From Podila epigama (Eukaryota; Mortierellomycota; Mortierellomycetes; Mortierellales; Mortierellaceae): a stretch of DNA of 22,917 bases. The notes beneath the pieces were generated by a model. It was not told where the DNA came from, did no database searches, and was given only the letters and a program-made list of their open reading frames with translations. Where the stretch lies: the NCBI GenBank assembly GCA_015679605.1, contig JAAAVE010000139.1:1-22917 (forward strand), written 5' to 3'. This document shows, in pieces, positions 8,972 to 18,592 of this stretch. A program made the position numbers and the translations under genes. Within the stretch, counting starts at the first letter, position 1. Every line of letters starts with the position of its first letter.

Positions 8972-11514
8972 CTACTGCAGCGCCAATGTCTTTCGCAGAC
9001 TGGGCTGATCCCCAGGTGGGACCGAGCCCCTGTCCTTGACCAACGGCAAGAACGATACCTGAGGCCTCGCCATGCAACCTTTGACAATGGTCTTTTTGAG
9101 CAACCAATCAGGCATATACTTGAACACGGCTCTAGCCATTGTGGACGTCCATGTCTATTTGTGTGTGTGAAAAGCTTCAACTGTCAGAATACAAGAATAG
9201 AAGAAAAAGAAAAAAGAAAAAAATAAAGACCAGGCACAAAACATGTATACTTGTCACCGTACATTTCCTCCAATGCTCTTAAAAACTTGAGTCGTTCTAA
9301 AGGCATCCTCAAGTGCTGGATATCTTTCAGCATAGTACTCTTCAAAGATACCATCTAGACTGGCCTGCGATGTCGTCTTGAGCGAGCAGATCCAATTGGC
9401 AAGTGCGACCGCATCTTGAATCGCAGACAACGCACCAGCACCCGACGCAGGATGTACCTATAATTTAGACGAGAAAAAAAAAGGCACAACGAGTATAAAA
9501 AAAGGGTATTAAATGTTAAACATGGTACTACAGGACATGGTCTTACAACGAAATTCAACAACTGTTTAGAGTAGTATGTTTGTTAATTACCTTGTGACAT
9601 GCTGAATGTAACCATTTCGTACACAGCGAAGGAAAGAAGGTCAAGAAGAAAAGAAACGATTCAAGGTCAACAACAACAAAAGAAATATAGTTTTTGTTGA
9701 ATGTGCTCAACAAAGAGCAAAACGACAATCATTTTCCATCGATCAAGAAACGCATCCAAACGCAAAAAAAATTATAGAGGAGGTTCTTTTTTTTCTATCC
9801 TCATGACAAAAAGGAAAAAATAGATATTGCTTACCATCACCAAGGAGAACTGTACGACCACTGTACCACGTCTTGAACAGTTTCTCTTCCAACATGACCT
9901 TGGAGATGAGATGTTTGGGTGTTCTGTCAATCATATCGCCCATTGTCATGACCTTGCCAGGCTTACCACCCGCCAACTTGAAATCTCGGACCTCGTTACA
10001 CATTGTCTCGGCTGCTTCTGAGCCCCATTCGGCATCTCGCGTCTCGCGACCAGCAGCACTACTACCACCAGACTTGGATTCTCCTTCCTCCAGGTACTGG
10101 ATGACGAACCAACAGATGGTGTTTTGAATCGTGGTGAATGTTGTCCACTACATAATGTTTCCAGGAATAAATCATAGGTACGGTACGTAGAAGGTGGAAA
10201 AGGAACAAAAAAAGGAATGGTTAGTTCAGTTCCCGGTATGGTGTGGTAACGTTCGATGCAAAGAGAGAGAGAGCACAATGTTGGTGAGCCATTAAAAAAA
10301 AATAACCACTTCAGACAGGCAACTTTAATATGCCATGTAAAAAGAAAAAATATTGACTTGAAGGACCATCATGAACAGAGCGAGCGAGCAACCAAAGCGA
10401 GAGAGAGAAAACAAACAAAACAAAACAAAACAAAACAAAACAAAAAAACTCAACCTTATATTCGCCGGGTTTGAGCATTGACACAAATTGACTGTGCTCG
10501 AGCTTCATTCCTGGGAACTCTTCTGGATCCAGAACCTCGGTCTGACCCACAAGACAGACACAGTTAAAGGGCAAGGGCATATCATCTGAAGGAGGGAGCG
10601 TGCCCTTTTCCTTGAGATTCTTGTACATTTGTTGCCGCACGGCGGAGTATGCACCATCCGCACCGATAAGGATGTCGCCTTGGTACACTTTTCCGTCGGA
10701 GCATCGAACTACAACGCCCTCATCCTCATTTTCTTCATACGACTCGATTTTCGTGCTCATATGAATGTTTTCCTGGGGGACATGTCGTAATAACAAAGCG
10801 TACAGATCAGGACGAGCAACAATGTATTCTATAGCACCCGAGCTATAGAGAGATTTGTTGGCAATTGAATGTTTTGTTTCCGTGTGTAAAGAGTTGATGG
10901 AGTCCAAGGAGAGAAAATAGCATGTTAGATGTCATTAAGAACCGATGGGAGGAAAAAAAAAAAAAGATGACGAGGATGAAAGAATGATGCCCACATACAC
11001 AATCCTTCTGCATGCGAAATCCATTGAAAAGACCGGGTTCAAATCCTCGTCAAACACCTCCATCAACTCTGCAGGCTTGCCAATCTTTTCAAACTCTTCC
11101 AGAATACCAATCTGTTGAAACAGTTGGGCAAAGCACGCTCCAAGGGACATGGCCGATCCTATATTGTATCGTGTTCATGAAGAGAGAGGTAGAGAGAGAG
11201 AGAAAAAGAAACAATTGTCAGTTTGTTGCCTTTTTGTCCATGGGCGATCCGAAGCGACAAGTTTCTTTCGAAAGACCACATTGCTGTAACAGCAAACAAT
11301 AATAATAAACGGTTATCTGATCCGTGTTATATATACCAAGGGGCTTGACTTCGCGTGCACGTTCAAAGATCTCAAAGGGCACACCGCCCTTGTGCAAGAG
11401 GATGCCCAGCATCAAACCACCAATACCCGCACCAACGATCAGGACCTTTGGCCGGCGCTCTTGCTGTTGAGTGCTTTTCTGCTGTTGTTGTTGTGAATTG
11501 TCGACATCAGCCAT
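8972..11514 (-). CDS. FMO2: class A FAD-dependent monooxygenase
   Basis: Tandem paralogue of FMO1 with the same predicted role (NAD(P)H- and O2-dependent oxygenation of an unknown small molecule). Seven exons (minus): 11337-11514, 10999-11158, 10455-10842, 9835-10147, 9591-9601, 9263-9457 and 8972-9154, giving 475 aa. Lengths of exons 2, 3, 5 and 6 (160, 388, 11, 195 nt) equal those of FMO1, and all intron phases match. Motifs: a short Gln-rich N-terminus (about residues 8-18), GxGxxG at 28-33 (VGAGIGG), EYIVARPDLY at about 117-126, DG motif GADGAYSAVR at 173-182, GD motif GDACHK at about 345-350, then VHPASGAGAL. Compared with FMO1 it has a six-codon insertion in exon 4 (Gly/Ser-rich, SGGSSAAG) and a shorter C-terminus. 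Intron 3 has an atypical GTTGAG donor. No membrane or targeting signal is visible. Confidence 0.92.
9591..9601 (-). other. 11-nt microexon of FMO2 (GD motif)
   Basis: CATGTCACAAG, flanked by ATTCAG and GTAATT, joins GGTGATG to the next exon and yields GDACHK. Length and phase equal the FMO1 microexon, so it predates the duplication. Confidence 0.85.
10416..10445 (+). repeat. (CAAAA)6 microsatellite in FMO2 intron 3
   Basis: Six perfect CAAAA units just inside the 5' splice site at 10454. On the transcribed strand this is a U-rich tract next to the GTTGAG donor. Confidence 0.95.
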
Positions 11515-13790
11515 TTTTAAGCACTATATGTTATTGGAGAGTTGAATGGCGAAAGGTGGTTGAAATGGAGTTGGATGTAGATGAATGTAAAAAAAATGGA
11601 ATGGAAAGAAGAGGATGAGCAAAAGACGTTGTGTACAATAATAAAGACTAGTTCGCGCTGAGCCAAGGAGGAGGGGACAAGGGAGTTACATGTGAAGGAC
11701 GTTGTTTGTGGGACGTTGGGCCATGCACAGTAGGCAACAGGACAGGGCGAATTAACAACAACAATAAACATGTAAATTGCATGGATGAACATGTACTTTT
11801 CCTTTCATATTGTGAAAATATCACAACGCACATACCCTGTGCACCGGTCTCTTTTTATTTTGGCCATTGCTACGAATACACCAACGGTCGAACCGTGGAT
11901 TGAAGGGTGAGGTGTCCTGTCTTCTTTGCTTTGTTTGGGGTCGTTAACTTTTTAGCGGCTCATGTTCGAATGACACCAACCAAAAAAGGTCAAAAGGGAC
12001 CCTTTTAACGAACGGATTGACAATGAAACAGCAAAAGGCAGAAGGATCGTCTTTTTTGTTGTAAAGTCCAGGAGAAGGGAGGGCGAGCAAAGGTCATGTA
12101 ATGAATCACGAGTGATCCATTTTTGAGAAAACCGTGTGTCCATGGAGCCAACAGTCCAGTCAGTCCTTCTGTCTCCACTCCAGGCCTCAGTCCAAAGTGG
12201 CCACATTCCATCAGCGACCAACATAACCATGATCAGATTAGGACTGACCCCATGGTATATTAGAGTATGTCTTTATCTATTTCAGCAGGCAATGTTGTCT
12301 TATCTGCTGCCCAATCAGGACACTTTCTTCTAAGTGAGATCGAATTGCCTTGTAAATTGGGGAAGAAAAAACATTGCATATGGCGTCGAGAGAGACAGGG
12401 GTGCTGTCTTTTTTGCCTTGATTAGAGCATTCCAAAAACGATTTCCCATGGTCCCTTACATACTTGGATTAGGATCAGAAGAGTCCCTTAGCTCTCGATA
12501 GTTAACCGTCGTTCGAACGACACAGGTGAACTGCTTTTTTTTTGAGATGGCGCCAACAATGAAAGAGCAATGCAGCAAATGTCTCAAGTTCTTTTATTAT
12601 TATTCTTGATCTTTTATCTGCAAACACTGTCTGTATGCTTTCCATCCATCCATCCCAATTTTCACGTTTTATCTGATTGGCGGTTCTGGCTCTATAAAAC
12701 AGCCAAGCTAGAAAGAAAGATTGACGGAGGATGGACTAATCAGAGTACATGTAATGGCGTTGCTGAGCTGGTGATTGACGCGATCATATCATGATATTCT
12801 ATGCAAACTGCAAGGAACGAGCTTGCCGATCTCTCCTTGAACCCTTACTTTTTTTTGAAGCTGTGCTCATTACCAAAAAAAATGAAAAGTGTTTAATTGC
12901 ACTGCAATGTCATCAGGGGATGAAATCTATGAACATGGTTCATTTAATTAATCTGTGTGACATTTCCTCAACAGTCTGCGTTACGTTACAGGGGAGGAGG
13001 AGGAGAATGAAAATGCAAAGCAAAAGAAAACCTGGCGCAACACACACACATTCACACATTTACTACAAAAAAAAATGTGAGCATACCCAGAAGAATTGCT
13101 TTGTTCTTTTTGACTGTTGAATGTTGATAAATTGCCATGTTCCAGATGGATGGTCAGAACAATGCATCCATCCAGAGCCCCCATTTCAACTCTTTTCATA
13201 CTGCATCTTCAGTTGCAGACACTTTTCTGTATCTATGGAACGAGTGAGATGTATCTTTGGTCGTTTTACATGTCTTGGCATGTGTTTTGGCTGTCTCTAT
13301 GATTCGTTTAAAAATGCTAGACACAATCGGGGAGGGAGAGAGGGTGAACAAACAAACAGTCTTTGTTCAAGATTGGGTAAGAAATGGGACCAAACAACAG
13401 AACGAGTGAGTGGTGCGTTGAGCAAAAAGTTGAGTGGTGACAGACCACTGAGTGCGAATGAGGTTTTTTGAATGTTTTTGAATGGCTCTCTTCTCTCTTA
13501 TTGTTCCAAATTAAACTTCTGTGCCTGAAATAAAAAGTTTAATCCGGACATGTCTCACCTTTATTCTCCCCACCGCAATGCCAATGATTATGGTGATTAT
13601 GGTGACATGGTGCCTCGTCTTTGAAGAATCCTTTTGGCTCCATCCTTGGCTCCATTCGTCACTCCACCTTGGGTCCATCCTTGGGTCCATTACCCACATC
13701 ATCATTCCATCGCCATCGCTTTCCAAGGCCATTGAAAACCAGTGATATGAAAACATGAAAATAAATAAATATAAAGTGCTCTGAATCTGT
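11515..13790. other. Gene-poor spacer between FMO2 and the NOX gene
   Basis: No family motif or spliced gene could be recognised on either strand over about 2.3 kb. The first 130 bp are the FMO2 leader, pyrimidine-rich on its coding strand. A plus-strand ATTGG (12676-12680, inverted CCAAT) lies 12 bp before TATAAA (12693-12698) with no obvious gene downstream. Near 13630-13690 there is a degenerate repeat of a CCATCCTTGG(C/G)TCCAT type. Short open frames here look random. Confidence 0.6.
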
Positions 13791-13844
13791 TTGTTCGGCT
13801 TGTTCTTTTATAGTTTTACTCCACGTTTTTCTTTTTTTTTACTT

Positions 13845-13996
13845 TGTCTTCTGTCTTCTGTCTTCTGTCTTCTTCTTCTTCTTCTTACTTTTCTTCTTCT
13901 TCTTCTTTCTTTTCTTCTTCTTCTTCTTTCTTTTCTTCTTCTTCTTCTTTCTTTTCTTCTTCATTGTCTTCACCCTTCTTCTTCTTCTTCTTTTCC
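13845..13996 (+). repeat. Pyrimidine tandem repeats upstream of the NOX gene
   Basis: The block starts with four TGTCTTC heptamers (13845-13872). It then holds a 21-bp CTT-based unit in three perfect head-to-tail copies (13893-13955) and ends with more CTT triplets. Long frames in this region on either strand are poly-Ser/Phe or poly-Lys artefacts of the repeat. Confidence 0.9.
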
Positions 13997-14349
13997 TTTC
14001 ATACCTCACATCCCGTCTTGCAGTCCTTCTTTCCCTTCTCATTCTCTCGTTTTGTCATTACATCATTGAAACACCCTTCTCCAACGTCCTACATTCCATT
14101 GCCCATCTTTCTCTTCATCTGTAACGAACACACCCTTTTTTTTCTTTCTTGCATTCAATTCATTCAATTGACAAAAAACCTCACATCTCCATCATCCATC
14201 TTTACACACTTGTGCTCCTTCCTACACTCCCTCCTGTTTAGAATACAGAAAAAAGCATCATACACTTGAAACACACTCTTTCAACAAAACAAATAACGAA
14301 CAACCCAACCCTCCCTGAAAAAAAGAAAAACAAGGAAAACAAAAAAAAA

Positions 14350-16032
14350 ATGGCCATGTTCAAGGCCCTCGAGACATGGACGACCCGTCGTTACGTCTTC
14401 TTCATCACTTGGTTCATCTTACACGTCCTCCTCTTCATTTGGGGTATCTTTCGAGTCAAGAACGGTGACAACCTCGAAATCCTGAACGAACCACTCAATT
14501 GGTCTCTTTGGATCGCTCGAGGTGGTGGCATGTGCCTCATCTGGGATTGTTCCCTCATCCTCTTACCTGTCTGCCGTAACATTCTCCGTTTCCTCCGTGT
14601 CTCCTTCCTCAACAACCTCATCCCCATTGATGAAAACATTTGGTTCCACAGGATCACGGCATATTCGATTCTTTTCTGTACAGTCGTCCATTCAGTGGCA
14701 CATTATGTCAACTTTTATCGTATGGATGAACAGAGACGTCTCGGCAACAAAAACTTCACCCTGTCCGCGGCAGAACTTCTCTACAAGTCCCCCGCAGGTG
14801 TCACAGGTCACATCATGTTGATCTGTATGGCACTCATGTACACCACCGCCAAACAGTCGCAACGCCATAAATCCTTTGAAGCCTTTTGGTTCACACATCA
14901 TTTGGCGTTTCTGATGCTCGGTGCTCTCATGTTCCACGGTATCGGTTGTATTGTCAAGGACTCGACGGGCACATGCCGTGGTTACGGCAGTTACAGATAC
15001 CTCGCCATCGGTTATGTCCTCTACGTCATTGAACGTGGTATCCGCTTCTACCGTGCAAGACTCGAAACACGACTCGTCAAGGCGATTCAACATCCTGCAG
15101 GTGTCATTGAACTTCAAATCCAAAAACCATCGTTCAATTACAAACCTGGTCAATACATGTTTGTCAATGTGCCCGATATCTCAGAGTACCAGTGGCACCC
15201 TTTCACCATCACTTCTTCACCCTTTGAGGATTATGTGAGTGTTCATATCCGTCAGGTCGGTGACTGGACCCGTGCCTTGGGAACCCGTCTTGGTGTCGAA
15301 AAGGAGGAACGAGGCGGTGGTGGCGGTGCTGGTGGTCGTGGTCGACAGGCAGCAGTCACCAAGAATGGTCGACCCGAGAAAAACATTGAATTGGTCGATG
15401 ATCGAGGTGAAGAAATCCGTGTGCGTGCAGGATTCAGTATGCCCGCTGTTCGAATCGATGGTCCTTTTGGTGCTCCCACAGAGGATGTCTTTGACCATGA
15501 GATTGTCGTCTTGGTGGGTAGTGGTATCGGTGTGACCCCCTTTGCCAGTATTCTTCGTGATATCTGGTACCGTGCCAACAACAACATGCCCCTCAAGACC
15601 AAACGTATCGAGTTTTACTGGGTCTGTCGAGACTTGGCCTCTCTCAAATGGTTCCAATCTCTCTTGGCGACCATCGAGGGCTCCATGCTCCAAGTCAAGC
15701 TCAAGATCCACATCTACTGTACAGCCGTCATGAAACCCGACCAACACCACAACATTGCTCTCCACATGCAAGAAGACTTTACAGGCGTTGATACTATCAC
15801 AGGTCTCCATGCCCTCACCAACTTTGGTCGTCCCAACTTTGGTGCCATCTTTTCCGAAATTCGTCAGGGTATCACCAATGGTACTTATATGCCCGGTGCG
15901 ACACAAGAACTCGTCGTTGACGTTGCAGTCTTTTTCTGTGGTCCTGGCGCAATGGCCAAATCACTGCGGAAAGAATCTAGATTGCAAAGCAAGAATGGTG
16001 TAAAGTTTTCTTTCCGCAAAGAACATTTCTAG
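14350..16032 (+). CDS. noxA: NADPH oxidase catalytic subunit (NoxA-like)
   Basis: Membrane flavocytochrome that passes electrons from cytosolic NADPH through FAD and two hemes to O2, making superoxide; fungal Nox enzymes act in hyphal tip growth and differentiation. 560 aa, single exon. The start is the ATG at 14350, in an A-rich context (ten A before ATGG); the frame is open a further 84 nt upstream but without an ATG. Membrane helices occupy about residues 14-36, 50-75, 97-123, 148-170, 177-205 and 215-235. Likely heme ligands are His100/His114 and His183/His196, with the 14 and 13 spacing known for Nox. FAD motif HPFTITSSP at 283-291; NADPH motifs GPFGAPTED 371-379, VGSGIGVTP 389-397 and CGPGAMA 530-536; typical C-terminus FRKEHF. 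No EF-hand, so not NoxC; NoxA over NoxB rests on the short N-terminus. Unusual: a Gly-rich insertion at about 322-332 between the FAD and NADPH modules, and no introns. Regulators (NoxR, NoxD, Rac) are not in the window. Confidence 0.93.
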   Translation: MAMFKALETWTTRRYVFFITWFILHVLLFIWGIFRVKNGDNLEILNEPLNWSLWIARGGGMCLIWDCSLILLPVCRNILRFLRVSFLNNLIPIDENIWFHRITAYSILFCTVVHSVAHYVNFYRMDEQRRLGNKNFTLSAAELLYKSPAGVTGHIMLICMALMYTTAKQSQRHKSFEAFWFTHHLAFLMLGALMFHGIGCIVKDSTGTCRGYGSYRYLAIGYVLYVIERGIRFYRARLETRLVKAIQHPAGVIELQIQKPSFNYKPGQYMFVNVPDISEYQWHPFTITSSPFEDYVSVHIRQVGDWTRALGTRLGVEKEERGGGGGAGGRGRQAAVTKNGRPEKNIELVDDRGEEIRVRAGFSMPAVRIDGPFGAPTEDVFDHEIVVLVGSGIGVTPFASILRDIWYRANNNMPLKTKRIEFYWVCRDLASLKWFQSLLATIEGSMLQVKLKIHIYCTAVMKPDQHHNIALHMQEDFTGVDTITGLHALTNFGRPNFGAIFSEIRQGITNGTYMPGATQELVVDVAVFFCGPGAMAKSLRKESRLQSKNGVKFSFRKEHF

Positions 16033-16100
16033 ACATTTTTTTTTGTCAGCATATCATATTATAAATAATATAAACCATTCATCATTTTACACTTGATCGA

Positions 16101-16138
16101 GAAAAGTAAGAAAAAGTGAGAAAAAGTGAGAAAAGTAA
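16101..16138 (+). repeat. Short tandem repeat between the convergent NOX and cytochrome b5 genes
   Basis: Four near-identical 9-10 bp units in the order GAAAAGTAA, GAAAAAGTGA, GAAAAAGTGA, GAAAAGTAA, inside the 287-bp gap between the two stop codons. No function is assigned. Confidence 0.9.
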
Positions 16139-16196
16139 GAGAGAAAGAACGAGAACAAAACACAAATGACATGTTTTTTTTTTATCAATCGAATGA

Positions 16197-16202
16197 TTTA
16201 TT
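16197..16202 (-). terminator. Candidate poly(A) signal of cytochrome b5
   Basis: An exact AATAAA on the minus strand, about 120 nt past the cytochrome b5 stop codon (16320-16322). Confidence 0.45.
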
Positions 16203-16319
16203 GTATTGTATTGTAGTGGGGATAGGAAATGGTTTGACAATGCGCAAGAGTGAATATATGTGCGTAGGTTGTATGTGTGTAAAAAAAAAAAGATAAGGAA
16301 AAAAGAACGCGCCTCCTGT

Positions 16320-18307
16320 CTAGAGCAAAAACTTCCAGGCAACAGCTCCAGCAACAACAACCAAAGCCAAAATGATCTTGCCGCTGTAGGGAGTTGGTTA
16401 TATTTTTTTTTGGGGGTGAGGGAGGGATTGATGCAAAAGTGGCGTGATAAATTTGCAGAGGAACGGGTAACGGAGGAGCACCGAAGAGCGTATAAAAAGA
16501 GTAGAGTTTCCATGATCGTCAACGTGGAAGCACAGCAATATGACAGCCGATCATATTTCATATTTTTTTCAAAGAAAAGAAAGAGGATGCATGGACGCAA
16601 GAGATATAGAAAACAAAGAAGAAAAGAAAAAAAAAGAAAACGGCTATAGTTAGTATGTGCCAAGACTTGTGCCATAAAAAAAAGAGAGAGAGATCAAAAA
16701 AAAAGTGGCAATTAACAAATCCATGTTGCCTGGCTTTTTCTTTTTGTGCTGACAAACAAACATTTCCTTCAAGAAATGAAAGATAACCGACCACATCAAG
16801 GAAAACACAGGACAGGATGAAAGAAGAAACGAATTGGCGAAATGAGATAGATAATAACAAAAAAAAGGGAAAAGAATGTTAAGAGGGCAGGGAAGAGTGG
16901 ATCAAATAACGCGCTGTATTTTTTTTTGGGCATCGATTGCTAGCTGAATGAATCCTACAGATCCTTGCGCGTTTTCCTCCACTCCTATTCTTTTTTCCTT
17001 TGATGTTGGTTGCTTGTTGACTGCCATGGATCATTTCCAAAGAAAAAATAATAATAATAATAACAAGAAAAAAGAAAAAAAAATGGCTCCGAAGAGTGTC
17101 CAAAGTATTCAAAAGTTTGAAAATGCTGTTGTATGCTGGTGAATGTATGCGTAGGTTTGCATATGAATATGCAAGTGTATGTGAGAAAGAAAGAAAAAAA
17201 AAACAAAAAATGATCCACACACACATGGTGAATCAAAAAATGAAGGAAAAAGAAAAGATGGTAAAAGTAAAAGAGGTTGTTCCTTTAAAAGAAGCCTTTG
17301 ATCCACGACACCAACCTTCCAGATTCTGCAGTCTCGCCAGTGGCAAGGGGCTTGGGGACGGAAGCCGAGGCAGACTTTGTCTTTGTCTTTTCGGTACCCT
17401 AGAAAGTACAAAGGAATCACAAAAGCGTCAAGGTTAAACAAATGAAAACAAAGCTTTGTCAGATTCAATCAAAGATACGGAAGCGATTGCTTTTACAATG
17501 TATAGCTCGGTAAAATACTTACATCGGACTTGAGGTCGCCAACGTACATCTTGTACATGATCTCACGGGCTTCATCAGAGTGGCCAACATCCTCAAAGGA
17601 CTCTGTGGCATCGCGACCAGCCTCGTCCAACAAAACTTCCTCACCACCGGGATGCTACAAGTACAAGAGAACATGATTACAGACAAAGAGAACGAGAAGG
17701 AGTGAGAAACAGGGTGTGAGGTGAGACCAAAGGTGTGAACTGTTTTATAGCTATGTCAGGTCATTTTTCCTTTGTCCGGGTCATCCATCTCGGTTGTTGT
17801 TCCCAACCGGAGTTGCGTCCAACTCGTTTGATGCTAGCCGGAGCGAAACGAGATTGTCCTCAAAGAGCCCTCATTTTTATTTTTCAGAAAATAAATAATT
17901 TGAGATTGGCTCGTGTGTGTTGATTGCGAATGTTGTCGATTGGCCATGATGGATAGAGATGACAAGGATGACGAGAGAAATAGTTGAAGTTGAAGGATGG
18001 ATGGATGATGTTACTGTTGTTGATGTCATGATGTTTGTGAAGAATAAAATCTCTTTTTGTGATTCCGATGAAGCGACAAATATTCACAAACAGCAGTAAA
18101 AGCCGATCTTTGATTTTTTTCTTCTTGTAGAATGAACGGATGAATGAGTGTATGGATGGTATGGCACGGTATGGATGAGAAAGGACAGGTTACCTCGTCA
18201 ATAAACTCTGTACAGTCGTAGACCTTGCCCTCGACGACGAGATAGAGACTGTCGCGGGAGCTGTGGTCAGCAAGGTCGGCGTAGGAAAAAGTCTTGACTT
18301 CGGACAT
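16320..18307 (-). CDS. Cytochrome b5, tail-anchored
   Basis: Small heme protein that delivers electrons, usually at the ER, to desaturases, sterol enzymes and P450s. Four exons (minus): 18194-18307, 17523-17654, 17316-17398 and 16320-16383, giving 130 aa. The heme domain covers about residues 5-80. Heme ligands are His39 in HPGG (39-42) and His63 in DVGHSDEA, with the canonical spacing of 24. A Lys/Ser/Thr-rich linker (83-110) leads to a C-terminal hydrophobic anchor (113-126, [14 protein letters not shown]) ending KFLL. The start is the ATG at 18307, since [15 protein letters not shown] is the expected N-terminus. Intron 3 (16384-17315) is 932 nt, the longest complete intron here, with a weak GTTGGT donor. 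If it is retained, the frame continues [10 protein letters not shown] and stops at 17285-17287, giving a 119-aa form without the anchor. The last exon is assigned because it restores frame (phase 2) and supplies the expected tail; its acceptor is TACAG. Confidence 0.88.
16384..17315 (-). other. Long last intron of cytochrome b5
   Basis: 932 nt with no further exon recognised. It holds purine/pyrimidine simple sequence and A-rich runs. Nothing resembling a nested gene was found on either strand. Confidence 0.6.
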
Positions 18308-18337
18308 TATGGATGAATATGTGGAGTTGGTTGAGTT

Positions 18338-18367
18338 GAGAAGAGAAGAGAAGAGAAGTGAAGAGAA
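18338..18367 (+). repeat. (GAGAA) pentamer array in the cytochrome b5 leader
   Basis: Four GAGAA units, one GTGAA, one GAGAA, about 30-60 bp upstream of the cytochrome b5 ATG (TTCTC on the coding strand). The same pentamer forms a longer array in VTI1 intron 3. Confidence 0.9.
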
Positions 18368-18513
18368 AAGAAGAGAGATAGGGAAGAAGAAGAAGATAGA
18401 AGAGAGAAAAATAACGTGCAAGGAAGAGGTGGAAAAAAAAAAAGTTGGGGTTTGGTTTGTGATTGGTGGAAAAAAAATATGATAGGACAAAGTCTAAATT
18501 GATCGAGTGCTGT

Positions 18514-18562
18514 TTGAATGTTGAATGTTGCAAGTTGCAAGTTGTATGTTGTATGTTGCAAC
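18514..18562 (+). repeat. Seven-unit 7-bp tandem array with paired units
   Basis: Contiguous heptamers: TTGAATG twice, TTGCAAG twice, TTGTATG twice, then TTGCAAC. Each variant is doubled, so the array was probably built by stepwise duplication. It lies 207-255 bp upstream of the cytochrome b5 ATG. Confidence 0.9.
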
Positions 18563-18592
18563 AGGAATACATGTATCAGGAACACATGTATC
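18563..18592 (+). repeat. Duplicated 15-bp unit with ACATGT core
   Basis: AGGAATACATGTATC followed directly by AGGAACACATGTATC, then a partial third copy (AGGAACT). The first copy contains the perfect 10-bp palindrome ATACATGTAT. It directly abuts the heptamer array. Confidence 0.9.

Noticed and set aside
11025-11045. A tRNA T-arm-like GGTTCAAATCC
   Set aside because: It lies in FMO2 exon 2 coding sequence, with no acceptor stem or anticodon arm around it. No other tRNA signature was seen in the window.
13791-14269. Long Ser/Phe/Leu-rich and Lys/Arg-rich frames on both strands
   Set aside because: They are translations of the CTT tandem repeats, with no family motif.
14266-14349. An 84-nt in-frame N-terminal extension of the Nox protein, Lys-rich
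   Set aside because: It has no ATG (the frame would start at TTG). The ATG at 14350 has an ideal A-rich context and matches the NoxA N-terminus.
16082-16675. A 197-residue hydrophobic minus-strand frame
   Set aside because: It overlaps the cytochrome b5 last exon in another frame and extends into its intron. It is rich in Phe/Leu/Ser from A/T runs, with no motif.
18308-18490. A 5' extension of the cytochrome b5 reading frame
   Set aside because: It is repeat-derived (Ser/Phe/Leu); [12 protein letters not shown] at 18307 is the expected family start.
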